From Brachionus manjavacas (Eukaryota > Rotifera > Eurotatoria > Ploima > Brachionidae), in NCBI GenBank assembly GCA_019054805.1, contig JAHQIY010000003.1:5518001-5582000 (forward strand): a DNA stretch of 64,000 nucleotides, read 5' to 3'. Made by a program: the position numbers and the translations under genes. Positions within the stretch are counted from its first letter, which is position 1; each line of letters starts with the position of its first letter. Positions 10,393 to 21,690 of this stretch are shown here, one piece after another. Below the pieces are notes generated by a model. The model was not told the DNA's origin. It saw only the letters and a list, made by a program, of their open reading frames with translations, and did no database searches.

Positions 10393-10795
10393 CTAATTTT
10401 TCCGATACTTCTTCAATTTTATTTTTAACAAAGTACGTGAGTTTTCAACAGCCTCCATATTGAGATCACATTTTGACGAAGTAGTTTCTTTCACTTCCGC
10501 CACGATTTCGGTCTCAATCACAGTACCACTTACTTTTGGTTTTGGGTTTTCTCCCTCCCCTTTTTTGAAGTAATTTTCGGGAAGTACTCCAACAACAAAA
10601 TCGGTAATATTTCCGACTTCATCATCTTTCAAATTTCTTTCAAAAGATTTCACGGTTTTTTTTACTACGTTTTTCACGCATTTCATCTCAAAAAATTTTT
10701 CTTACTTCATCAGACATTTTTTTTACCATATTCTTTATATGCTCAAATCTTGGCCTAATGTGCTTCAGCTTGTTAATCAAATCTCTACCCAAAAG
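10393..10795 (-). pseudogene. Gypsy protease tail and protease-RT linker
   Basis: At about 10700-10790 the minus strand reads YCLLGRDLINKLKHIRPRF; the L-L-G-R-D motif is the conserved C-terminal part of retropepsin-type proteases. A stop follows at about 10690. The next frame, 10686-10393, is a charged 97-residue segment that fits the poorly conserved linker ahead of the reverse transcriptase. The active-site D-S/T-G part was not located. Confidence 0.6.
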
Positions 10796-10865
10796 ACAAT
10801 AATTATTTGGAAACTGTCTCAGTGACCAAGATACTTAAACATGTTGCACCTGTCATCAACTTCTC

Positions 10866-11249
10866 ATGCTATTTTAATTTTCCATTATATCATATTCTAA
10901 CTTATTTTACCTTTTTTAATTTTTTTTTCTTTATTTCTGAAGGAAATTTAGCTCGGCACAGATAAAAAAATTAAAAATTAATATATTAATTTCTCAATTT
11001 TTGCAACATACTGTATAATTATTAATAAAATTCTTTAGGATCAATTTTATGAAGATGACATACCATAAATGTACCAAAACTTTTGAGCTAAAACTTTTGA
11101 GCTATTTTTTTTTCGAAAATTAAGTTATTTTAAACTGAATGCCTCATGAAACTTTTCCTGCTTTTGACATTTTGACTTAAATACCTTAGTTAAATCTAAT
11201 TTTTTTAAAAAACTTCATAATTGTCACTTTTCTAAACTAGCAGATAATG
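10866..11249. other. Non-coding AT-rich region with short repeat word
   Basis: The only notable word is TTTAGCTCGGCACAGATAA at about 10948-10966. It recurs with one change (TTTAGCTCGGTACAGATAA) at about 18127-18145, suggesting the 3' edge of an unidentified dispersed repeat. Confidence 0.4.
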
Positions 11250-11422
11250 GAGTTGATCATCTACACCGCAATTATTAACCAGATGAAACCGGTCCCTCTT
11301 TTTCTATTATGAAAGGGGTTTAAATTAATATAAAAATTTGCCCCGTTTTGCAGAGATATTTGAAGATTTTTTCACTCTCAGCGGGTTTCGAACACTCGAT
11401 CCTCTGCTTGCATGACTAACAT
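11250..11422 (-). repeat. 5'-truncated tRNA-derived SINE
   Basis: On the minus strand the segment starts GTTAGTCATGCAAGCAGAGG, passes a B-box-like GTGTTCGAAACC, then GTGAAAAAATCTT, an ACGGGG block and TAATAATTGCGGTGTA, and ends near GATCAACTC. The order and wording match the longer copy at 51218-51520. The A box and the 3' tail are missing. Two copies in one window indicate a dispersed SINE family. Confidence 0.8.
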
Positions 11423-12294
11423 GAAAAATTATTGGTATCAAAATTTAGTGCATATGTGCACCATAAATTTAAACCAAATATAAAATTTATTTTAAATGGG
11501 AGAAAATTTTAGGCTAAAAAAGAGCAATAATTCTAAAATATTAAAGAAATAGTTAAAGTTGGTTTTTATTCAATCTTTTTTTTAAATGTCGGAACACTTT
11601 GGGACTTTGCCAAATGGATTCTGAGAGTGATGAACACAAAATTGTTATTTTGTTCTAAAATTCACAATAAAAAAAAATTGATTTTAAATTTTATTTCTAA
11701 TTTCAACTATTAAAAAAATGAACACAAAAAATAGAAAAAAAAGGAATTTTATTCTAATTGTTTGAAAAAAAAAATCAATTAGATTTAGCCCAATATGAAG
11801 AAAGAAAAGATTTTTAAGCACAATAATCAAAAAAATTGTCATTAAAGACTCGAAAAATCATTAATTTCATTACATTGGAATTTTTTTGTGAACAGGAAAA
11901 TGATGAGCAAAGTTAGTAAAATTGTTATAATTAAATGATACAATGTTTCGAAATTGCGTTATTAAAAAACTTCTGACTTTAAAATGTGTTGATCAATTAG
12001 CTGAATTAAATATACAAAAAAAAGATGAGAAAAAAAAAGTACATGAAAAAAGTTAGCTAGCTAAAAATTCAAGCAAAGTGAGGGTAACTTAAAAAAAAGA
12101 AGCAGAAAACAGCATTCAAGTGAATAGAGAAAAGTTTAAATGAAACTAGTTAAATGTTTTTATCTTAACTTGATTTTTTTTTAAATTTTTTTAAATTTTT
12201 TAGATTTTTTTTTTGCTTTTTCTATTTTTTTAAAGAAAATCCTCTAAATAAAGCAATTAAAATAAAATAGCATTCAAACATGGTGTTAAATTTC
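11423..12294. other. Non-coding AT-rich region, includes antizyme 3' flank
   Basis: No gene was found. The antizyme 3'UTR should lie in the right part of this stretch. Confidence 0.5.
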
Positions 12295-12992
12295 TCATTG
12301 AATATTGTAAACCATGGATATGATGTCATCATTTTGTGGAACTTCTTTGGAGCCAGGTGGCACTACAGAAAATCCCAAAAACATGAAGACTCTCATCAAA
12401 GCTTGCCTATCAGTTCTGTTTCGCTTAAAGCAAACAAACACCTTTTCGCACTCGAGTTTTTCTTCGGCAAATTCAAGCAATGAAATGAAACTGTCGCGTG
12501 ATCCCTCAGGTAGAACGCTGAGTGGGATGTCTACGTACAAGGTTCCATTGACCAACAGGGTCTTCCATTCGACCTCTTTTTGGTCGCTCAGCGGACACTT
12601 GAAGCTGAGCAACAGTGAGTCCGGATTGTCTGCTATTTCATCAAAATCAATAAATTCGGAAGAATTTCCTCTGTCATTTAAACTTTGAATCGATTCACAT
12701 GAATCTGTTGACGTGTCTGATGAAGATGACGACTGCTTTCGTGATTTGTAGATCGACGAAGCTGGTGTAGTTGCAGTCGATCTTCTTTGCGGCATGATGA
12801 ATTTATTCAAGCTACCGACACTGCCGCTGATAATGCCGCCTTCTGAATTAACACACAATACATCATCCAAATCGCTTGCATAGCGTATTGAGTGTTTATC
12901 AGCAGTGCTTGAATTTTTAGACTTTGGGGCGTGGGTCACATCAGGAATAGTACTGAGGCCCGGTAGCCAGACGTATACATAAATGTCTTGGC
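12295..12992 (-). CDS. OAZ: Ornithine decarboxylase antizyme, main exon with +1 frameshift site
   Basis: Antizyme binds ornithine decarboxylase, sends it to the proteasome without ubiquitin and restrains polyamine uptake. The long frame (12942-12295, about 216 residues) ends with the antizyme domain: RDSFISLLEFAEEKLECEK, VFVCFKRNRTDRQALMRVF and MFLGFSVVPPGS. Its N-terminal half is Ser-rich. The domain frame has no suitable ATG. Instead the exon, which starts at 12992 after a TTTGCAG acceptor, carries a short ORF1 end GPQYYS and stop TGA (12943-12941). At TCC-TGA-T the ribosome is expected to shift +1 into GAT GTG ACC (residues DVTHAPK), as in animal antizymes (vertebrate OAZ1: ...WCS, then DV..). 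Polyamines normally stimulate the shift. The upstream ORF1 exon lies above 12992 and was not located. Confidence 0.93.
12940..12946 (-). promoter_or_regulatory. Programmed +1 ribosomal frameshift site TCC-TGA-T
   Basis: On the minus strand the heptamer TCCTGAT holds the ORF1 stop TGA (12943-12941) directly after TCC. The long antizyme frame opens one base further on. This is the canonical animal antizyme shift heptamer, here followed by GTGACC. A downstream pseudoknot, known in vertebrates, could not be judged by eye. Confidence 0.9.
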
Positions 12993-15900
12993 CTGCAAAA
13001 AAACAGGTTTATTGACAACAACAAAAATGCTTAATCAAAATCTTACTGATCAATTGGGCTTTCAAATGATGGCATTTCAAGGGACAATGAATCTTGGAGA
13101 AAATTTTTTTTAAGAAATTTTGGAAAAAAAATTGCCAAAGGTCTTACTTGATATTGATTTAAAAATACTACTATTATAAATACTACTTGTATTGATCATT
13201 TTTTACAATTAAAAAACAATTCGATTTATAAAAAGCTTAAATTTGATTTTTAGAAAAAAATTTTAGTTTAATGTGTATGGGAAATAGTTTGCTCGTTTAA
13301 GCTAGATCGATTAACAATGAATAGTTGTACAGAAAAAAAAGTTTCTTTCTCCTTTTCCCCTCTATCGTGACGGATTTAAATGGTCAACTGCTCAAATAAG
13401 TCAAAAATGTCTTTTTGATTTGTCTGGGTCTTTTTGCGTTTCTTTTTCTTATGACTGACTTGCTTATAAGTCTCTATTGTGCCGGCTTTAAACAAAGCTG
13501 ATCAAAAATTTTACCAAAATTTTTTTTTGAAAAAAGTCTAAAAAAACAACAAAATTTGATATTTATAGTGCGCAATTTAAAATTATGATAACTACCAGTT
13601 GGCAAGACACACTCTTGGCAACTGGGTCTTTCAAATTTATGCTAAAATTTACGAATAGAAAAAAAAATGAGGTTAAGAGTGTAGCTATTGAAAAAGAAGA
13701 AAATATATTTTAAAATATTTTCGAAAATTATAATAAACTATGGAAATATATTGCTGCAAAGCTAAATTATGAGGCGAGAGCTAGTGTTCGTGGCAAAAAT
13801 AATTCTTAATATTTTATGTTTGGAGAAAAAGTGGGCTGCCTAACAATCAACTGCTGATTTTTGAAAAACTATTGATTAATGCCACTATCTATTCAAAAGA
13901 ATTTGAATGCGGAAATTCGGGACAGGCTTATCACTTATTCTGCTTGGATGCATTTAAATTAGGAAAAAAATTCTTCCAATTTGTCCTAAAAAAAATGAAC
14001 TTTTTATTGTAACTAATTTTTTTTCTAACAAACTCTTATTTATATATTTGGTTGGGCCTTCTCCACAGCTCATTGTGTGACACCAATTTCGCTTTTTTAT
14101 TGTTATTTTGAAATTTAGCAATTGAATTTTATTTACGTTCTTTAATAAGCTATTCTTATCTTATCGAAAAGATTCTTAAGAAATTTCGATAAAAGCTTAC
14201 AAAACACACTCTAGCTATCATCTTAATCACGCTCGGTCTTTTATCATCTAGATGGCATGCTTTAAAAATAGTTGAGAAACTTCGTATTTGTTTATGTAAG
14301 CAATTCTAGATTTTTAAACGAGCTTGATGCAAGTACTTGCCAAAGCATGATGTCAGAATTTAGCTTTTTTGCTATAACTCTTTTGATATTTATTTATGTC
14401 TTAGTTATTGACTAAGCCAAATTTACATAAACTCTAGATCATCTAGAATTTATACTCGTCTAAATAAGCATGTAATTTCGCATTAGAAATTCTATACAAG
14501 GAAATTTTTAGCATCCAAGACGTCTGCCTAAATTGATCTGATCGATTGTAGCAAAAATCAAGGCTTCAAACAGCTTGAAGAGAGAGGCAAACACCAAACT
14601 GAACACACCCTGTGATAAAAATTCCTCCTATAACTACTTTTTGTTGTTAAACAAGAAATAAAATATGTTTGGCAAAAAAAGTAAATTGCGTATTTGGTAA
14701 AAATGTTGCCTTAAGTAAAAAACAATTTTTGAAAATAAATTTTAGGATTGCTTTAAATATTTTGTTTTTAAATTTAAAAAAAACGCTCTTTATCATGCCG
14801 GATTTTGAAAATCTTCCTGTAGCAATTATTAGATTCAATATTTAAAAAAATTAAAATTTGTCTGATTTTTTAAACCTAAAAAATTATCTAAAATGAAATT
14901 CCGATTTCTGACCAGATCAAGCAAAATCGACCATTTAATCTATTTTCTTTGAAAAATATTATTTAGTGAATTAAATTAACACAATGAAAAATCTCAACAA
15001 AAAAAGAACAAAAGTGGTTTTCAAAAAAAAAAAAAATTTTAAATTAAAAAGGCCTTACACAACACGAAATTAACATGAATTTTTTAATCATTGTTTATTA
15101 AACAAATTAAAAAATTTCTTTGTCCAAAATTCGAATTATTTTCATGTCAAAATTTTTTGAGCATGTAATAGAATTTACTTTATTGAAAAAAATGAGTCTC
15201 AAAGTTCAAGTGACAACGAAAATTCAGAGAAAACTGCAAGTCTCTAAAGCTCAATTTTTTGTTAAAAAAATAATCAAATTCTTTGATGAACAAATAAGAT
15301 GATTAAATTTCATTTTCTTCTCGATACTTCTAAAGAATCACTAAATTAAAAAAGCTTATCTAAAATGTTAATTTTGAACAGACATGAAGCTTTCTTTTTT
15401 TTAAATTGTTTATAAATGCAAAAAACTTTATAAAATAATTAGATTTAACCTATGACAAAATGCATTTTTGTTTAGCATTTATATTTATAATAAAAATTAT
15501 TGATCTTACATTATTTCCTAGAAATCTACAGCGTCTGTAAATGTTTTTCCTATCATGTTACATTAAATTTATATTTTTTAAGACACAACTATATAATAGA
15601 TTAAAAAGTAATTAATCACAAATTGACGTCAATGATTTATCTGTCAAGGAAAAATTTCGCCAAATTTAAATTAAAAAAATTTTCGATTAATTATTAATGA
15701 AATTCTGGTTTCATAAGAGCAGTAAATAACGTTTTCAAATATCTCAAATCAAAAATACGAAATTTTATATATTTTCCGCGGATTTGATATCTAATTTCAA
15801 TTATCCAATTCATTAAATAAGCTGATCTTTTTTATTTTGTATTTAATCGAAACTGAATTCCAATTCAACAATTCAATGGCTTGATTGCGTCATCGATCTC

Positions 15901-17574
15901 TATGAAACATACCATTCTTTTTTTAAAATTAAAAAAAAATGATAAACATGTTTTAAATTTAATTTTTTAGTATTTTTTGGTCTAAGCAAAAATTATTTTC
16001 AAGTTTAAATTGTTTTAGACTACCTAGTCTTCAATTTGCCAGCTTATAAAATTAAAAAAATTGTGAATTTTTTAATCATTATAAATCACGCGAAAGTCTT
16101 TTCACATAAATACTCATAAATCAACCTAAAAACCACACCAAAATTCACATACTTTTTTTTTAGCCTTTTCTTATAAACATATTAAAATATTGTATCCTCA
16201 AGCCACCAATTACAGCAATAGATAAATTATAAAAAACAACTATGGAATAATAACTAAGAGGTTGAATGTTAGCTTCGAACTAACCAGTTCTTTAACACTC
16301 CTTTTTTTGGTATTTCTTTTGCTTATTGTTCAACAAATTTAATCATTTTTGCCAATTTATTTTTCCATTAAAACTAAAATCACAAAAAAATTTAAAATTG
16401 ATTAATTTTGATATCAAAATATTTTTATTTTCATGCAAAAATAAAAAAATTAAGTTAAACCCGAACAGAGTTTTGTAAACTCTCCAAAAATATTTTCATT
16501 CTATTGTAAAATAAATTAAAAACATGGCTAATTATGCTTTTAATTTCAGTATTTCCTAAAATAAATATTTTTTGAACCATATCTCTATGAAAAGCTTCCT
16601 TACAAGTTTTTGAGCTTCTTAGAAATGTGGATGATACCTAATCAGTAGTCTCTGATGAAAATTATAATTATTATGAGGAAAATGATGACTTTAATTATAA
16701 GATATTTTTTTCTAGTTTTTTTTAAGAATAATTTCAGATTTTTACTTTAAAATAGACAGGCTTTTTTAAAAAAAATCAAAAGAAATTAGTAAAAAAATTT
16801 ATTATTATATTAAGTTACTTTTTTTAAATAATTATGGTAATTTGTGTTACCTAAGAAGCATTTTTTAGTTTTTTGGACCCCTTTAATACTTAAAGTACAA
16901 AAAAAATTTCGGTTTTGAGTTTCAAGCAGCTGACAATCTTTAATTTAGCATTGATTCTAGAATTGTTTTCCGCAAAAGAATATCGATTAAAAATATCCAA
17001 ATATTAAAATTTCAAAATTATAGAGAATTTTTTTAAGTTTTCTCGATTTATTCTCTAATTTTTTGTTTAAGCTAGCATTTTTCTAAAGAACCTAGGAAAT
17101 CGTTATACAAGAAAAATGTTAAAATTTTTCAACAAAATTCTAGTTCTTTTAAGATTTTAAAATTATTTTTTAAAATTTATTTTTTCCTCATCCCTTAATT
17201 TTAGGTTTAATAATCGAAAATAATAAAAGATTCATCTCTCAATTATTCACTAAAAATTAAATTAGTTGGATCTTTGGAAAAAAATCTAATAAAAAAACCT
17301 GTTTAATGTTAGAAGATCATAATAGCTAAATTTGAAAAAATTTTTAAATCAAATTCTAAAAAAACAAGATAGCAATAATAATAGCAATAAAACACAAATC
17401 TAAAGGTAGAAAATATTATTCTCTTAAACATGAATAGTAATTTTATTTTATTATTATTTTTCACTTTTATTTTACATTACCCATGATTATTTATGGAATA
17501 ATTACTTTATTGTTTTTTTATGTAAAAAGCTGATAATTGAAATCATAAATATTTATTTAATGCATCTTAGCTAA
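12993..17574. other. Long non-coding stretch, probably holds antizyme 5' exon
   Basis: No recognisable coding exon. The antizyme intron starts at its left edge, so the missing ORF1 exon and promoter are expected somewhere here, but I could not pick them out. A near-perfect 13-bp inverted repeat sits at 13595-13625. Short open frames at 14647-14838 and 15120-15302 look like chance. Confidence 0.45.
13595..13625. other. Short hairpin with 13-bp arms
   Basis: The arms CCAGTTGGCAAGA and TCTTGGCAACTGG are inverted complements with a single G-G mismatch, and the loop is five bases (CACAC). It is markedly GC-richer than its surroundings and lies upstream of the antizyme exon on the antizyme strand. 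The function is unknown. Confidence 0.6.
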
Positions 17575-18000
17575 AACGGATTTCTTGATTGATACCATTT
17601 TTTAAAGATATTTTTATAAAACCATTTAAAATTTTGTATATTTGAATTAAGTCTCCCCCTGAACGATGTCTCCATAAGACTAAGTTCTATTAGAATCAAT
17701 CAGCTTTAGTTTTATACTTTTTAAAGAATTATTGTCTGTTTTTAAATACGGACTCCAGGTTCCTATTCCATATTCCAGATGAGGTCTCACAAGTGATATA
17801 TAGAGAAGTTTTAAAGATTCTCGGCTAAGATTCTTAAAGGAATTTTTTATCAGACCCAGTTTTCGGTCAGCTTTCATAGCTTCTATAGTTCATTGTTTAT
17901 TCAAATTTAAATCTTTTGTAATAAAAATACCCAAATCTTTTTCTTCTGTTATCTCTCCTAAATTACTTAATAAAAACTGATTTTATAAATATTTCGGCAT
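17575..18000 (-). pseudogene. Non-LTR retrotransposon C-terminal fragment (CR1/L2-like)
   Basis: The minus-strand translation contains EEKDLGIFITKDLNLNK, then KADRKLGLIKNSFKNLSRES and LVRPHLEYGIGTWSPYL, then RSGGDLIQIYKILNGF after a frame change. These are the standard motifs after the RT thumb in CR1/L2/Rex-type LINEs. The same motif order closes the LINE at 32.4-35.3 kb (RGDLLQIFKIKKGFEK). It is broken by stops at about 17895 and 17680 and by a frameshift. Nothing of the RT catalytic core remains. Confidence 0.85.
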
Positions 18001-20027
18001 GTTTAACAGAATTATGTTGATTTTTCTTAAATGGCTTCGCTTAAAATTGATAATAGTCATCCTGATATCAAAATGTCCTCAAAGATACCAGCTAGAATTT
18101 AAATTAGTGAATAAAAAACTCTTGAAGCTTTTAGCTCGGTACAGATAACAAGTAAATAAATAATTAGCTCTAATCAAAATTTTTGATCTTCAAGTGGCAT
18201 AACCATGCAATAGGTAAATCTAGTAAAATATTTGGTATTATTTTTTTGGACTCAAGCAAAATCATATTTTACTATCATCAAAAGTGCAATCTACACTGGG
18301 GTGATGGGGGATTGTGATTAACAAAAAAAATTAAAAACAAAATTAAAAATACTTAATAGATTTTGGTGTTTAAATTTGAATCAATGCATCACCTTAAACC
18401 ACGCTCTTTAATGTAATTTTCAAATTCTTCATTGTATTTCAATTTTAAGAATTTTTTATAAATTTGATTTGAGTGATTTATTGAGTATTTCAGCTAAATA
18501 TAATTAATAGGACTTATTTTTAAAGAATTGTTTAAAAGTCACAAGTCTCAAGTCAAGTCCAATTCCGGGCTTTTTTTTTTTTTAAAGTGCGAGCCAAAAA
18601 CTTTTTTTTTTTTTTAAAGTCTAAGTTTAGTGCATTTGATTTTAAAGTTATTAAATTTATTATTTAAAAAAAAGTAAAAAATATTTTTCAAAATTATTTT
18701 CAATTAGCATCTTTTATAAAAAAATAAAAATTATCTATATCTTTTGATTTCTAAAATTTTTATTTTGATTATTTTTATTATGTATTCATTCCTTGCGATA
18801 AATTGTACACTGCAAAAAGTGATTAAAAATAAAAAATGAAAAAAAATACCAAGACAGATTTTTAACAGTTTAATATCTAGTTAATTTTCCAATTCATCGG
18901 AAATAATTTTTCGTTCCATCTTTTAAAATAAAAAAAGACCATTGAAAAACAAAAACTTTTTTAGAGAAAATCAAAATTGACATTTTTAAGTCTACTTTGA
19001 ACAAAAAATATCATGGCAGTTAGAGAAACCTGTGATATTTTGAAGCTTTAATTTTAACTCCTAAAATAAATGTTATTCCCAATAAAATTCAAAATAAAAT
19101 TATTCTGTTTTTTTATATGAAATTCGAAAAAAAAATTAATTTGCTTTAAAATTATCCTTTTCAGCTAATGATGATGGAAACTTGAAGTTTATGATCAATT
19201 TTTGATTCTCAAATGATCAAATCAAGTTTTGATTTTGAAATAAACTGTTATTTCGTAATAGAATTAATGCAGAGATTATCATAGTTTATTGAAATTTACA
19301 ATTTTTTTAATGGGTTCTTTTAGCAGATTAATGAACTTTAATTAATAAAGGATCTATTTTTGGATATAAATAAAGTACTTTTAAAGTATTTTTTTTGTTT
19401 TCAAGTAATTTAATTTAATCTAATTTAAAGGTAAATAAACTAGTGCCTATGTCATGTATGACCGATTAAATCTTGAATTATTTATTTTTTGAAAAATCAT
19501 AAAAATATTAAAATATTGAAAGATAAAAATTAAATTGAGATTATTTTGCTTGATAGTTTTGATCTGTACTTTTTTTAATTTTACGATTTATGATCTCGAA
19601 ATTTATTATTTATTTTTATTTGAAAATCTATTTAAATTAGTACCAAATGCCGGTCACCTGTCGTAAACCAAATTTTGGTTTATCAACAAATTAATTTTTT
19701 TATTAATTTAATAATTATTAATTTTTCTATGAGCAGATTTGATCATCCTTTTTTATTTATTTAAAAAAGAAATTTAAAAAATTTTTTTTAATGTTTTATT
19801 ATTGATTGCAATAACCATAATCTACACAAATTTTGCTCTCACAGGTTTTTTTTTCAAATCAGTTATAATAGCCAATATTTAAAAAAAGATAATAAAATAT
19901 TTTCAAAGACATTGAAGTTTAATAACGGTCCTTGATATGGAATCTACAGAGATCATGCTCTTGAATAGAAAATTGAAATTTTTCAAAAAAAATCAGAGAA
20001 ATCCAAAAGTAATTGATATTGCATTAG
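18001..20027. other. Non-coding AT-rich region
   Basis: No gene was seen. The repeat word TTTAGCTCGGTACAGATAA at about 18127-18145 matches one at 10948-10966. Confidence 0.5.
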
Positions 20028-20029
20028 TA

Positions 20030-20716
20030 ACGGGAGTAGAATAAAAAATGGCACAAAATTAATTTTATCAAAAAAAAATTTTATTTAACAAAGGCTTTAA
20101 ATTTTTTTTAAAATTATTACTGAACCCTCCTATCCTGAAAAAATAATATACCTAGAGCGAACAGTCTTGGCATTGTCTTGTACAACTTTTGGGCCCATAT
20201 TGCGCTAGCAAGTGCGAATTTTGATTCCGAGTTTCTCAATTGGTCGTGCTTTTGGTTCGTTTGCTGGATTAATTTCTTTGGCAACATAACATATCTTAAT
20301 TCACTCTCCAAGGTAGACATGTTGATTGACTAAACCAATAGGTACAAAATATGGTTCGCTTATTCCGCGTTTTGAAATAGCCATATGGACCACTAATTTT
20401 TCTTCAAACTTTTTAACGTACTTGTTCTTTACACTCTTCGGCGTCCTGATAACGTTACTGCTATAAATTGAATCGCCTTCCAACTTCAGCTTTAGGCAAA
20501 TTTTGGTTAATTTTTACAAAGTTGTACAAATCTTTTTTGATGGTTTAGTAAATTTTTTACTAACAACTTGTCGAAAATTCAACATTATGATATAATGGTT
20601 ATTTATTTTAAAGCAAGGATCTGCCTGATTTTAAATTTTGAAAAAAATTGGGAAAAGTCTTGTCTACTCTTAAAGCAAAACTTAAAATTTTGTGCCATTT
20701 TTTATTCTACACCCGT
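20030..20716. mobile_element. Tc1/mariner-type element with 31-bp TIRs, internally deleted
   Basis: The ends 20030-20060 and 20686-20716 are inverted complements over 31 bases with one mismatch. The left end starts ACGGGAGTAGAATAAAAAAT. TA lies outside each end (20028-20029, 20717-20718), the target duplication of the Tc1/mariner superfamily. At 687 bp it is too short for a full transposase and holds only part of one on the minus strand. Confidence 0.9.
20117..20483 (-). pseudogene. Tc1/mariner-like transposase fragment
   Basis: The frame 20483-20301 reads KKFEEKLVVHMAISKRGISE followed by PYFVPIGLVNQHVYLGE. This matches the middle of Tc1/mariner-like DDE transposases, where the pattern is K-V-(M/L)-V-W-x-A-I-S-x-x-G-x-S-x-P-Y-F ... 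V-N-x-x-x-Y-L-x-E. The overlapping frame 20320-20117 continues out of frame with LRYVMLPKKLIQQTNQKHDQ. The Trp of V-W-x-A-I-S is His here. The N-terminal DNA-binding domain and the rest of the DDE core are absent. It lies inside the TIR element, whose own family it probably represents. Confidence 0.8.
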
Positions 20717-20718
20717 TA

Positions 20719-21226
20719 TCCAAGATTTTTCTTAAATTTTAAAATTTATTATTATAAGTATCAAGAATAACAACTTTTTCAAATTTAAAAGATAATTGTG
20801 TTAAAAGTTAAATAAATTTTCATCTTTCTCAGTTATCTTTTTTGGCCTTGCAGACCATTATTTTTGATTCTTAAGAAGGTTTGTCTGGAACCCTACAAAA
20901 ACAAAAAACAAAAATCATAATAATAATAATATTGAGTTTCTGTTGAAATGCTTTTTAGGTCCATTTATGATATTATGTTATTTATGATATTCAATCGACT
21001 AAACATGATAATTTTTTTGTGTCAGAAAGTATCCAAAAATCTAGAATCATCTTTTTAAATGCTCATTATTGTTAATTAAAATTTAAAAAATGCTTAAAAT
21101 TAAACCAATTTTAAATTGGTCACATATATTTTTTAACAGCTTAAGAATTCAATTCTGATATAAAAAAATATTTTGAATTGTTAAGCATGTCCTTATCTAT
21201 CTAATATTAAGCATGTATTTGCATTA
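20719..21226. other. Non-coding AT-rich region
   Basis: A spacer with no gene; short TTTATGATATT repeats at about 20960-20990. Confidence 0.5.
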
Positions 21227-21690
21227 CCCAGTCAATCTTATTTTAAAGAATCTTTAAAGAATTTTTGGAGATATTTTTAAAGAATTTTTAGAGGATATCG
21301 GACATTTTTCTTTAAAAATTCTCTAAAAATATCTCCAAAAATACTCCAAATTTTCTACAAAATTTCTTTAAAAAATCTTTTTAAAATCTTTATTTTTAAA
21401 TAAACTTAAACGCCAAAAAATTTAATCAAATTTATAAGTAAAATAAATTTTATTTTAAATTAAGGTTCTTGGATTGATTAAAATTACAAAAATTGTTATA
21501 AAATATAAAAATTCTTTAGTTTTTACCAAATAAAATAATAACAAATATTTACAAAATTAATTTCAATTTTTTTTTTTAAATCTTGGATTATCGAATTTAG
21601 AGTCAAGTTTAATGCTGTCACGTTGAAATTTGAATCCTGTTTACTGATCATATCTATTAAATAAATGTATTTTATTAAAAAAATTAATAT

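Larger units (their letters stand above)
7500..10865 (-). mobile_element. Ty3/gypsy-like LTR retrotransposon, decayed, LTRs not found
   Basis: Minus-strand fragments appear in canonical Ty3/gypsy order: protease tail, reverse transcriptase, RNase H, integrase zinc finger, integrase core and integrase C-terminus. All are broken by stops and frameshifts, so the element cannot be active. I found no gag, and no pair of direct LTRs around 7 and 11 kb, so it is either truncated or its LTRs have diverged. The domain pieces are listed separately. Confidence 0.88.

Noticed and set aside
7100-10900. LTR pair for the gypsy element
   Set aside because: I compared both flanks by eye and found no convincing direct repeat; a self-alignment would be needed.
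12280-12688. Two plus-strand open frames across the antizyme exon
   Set aside because: Antisense shadows of a confidently identified gene, with no family resemblance of their own.
14647-15302. Small frames at 14.6-14.8 kb and 15.1-15.3 kb, considered as the missing antizyme ORF1 exon
   Set aside because: Composition is Lys/Phe-rich background, and neither offers a donor in the phase needed to join the exon at 12992.
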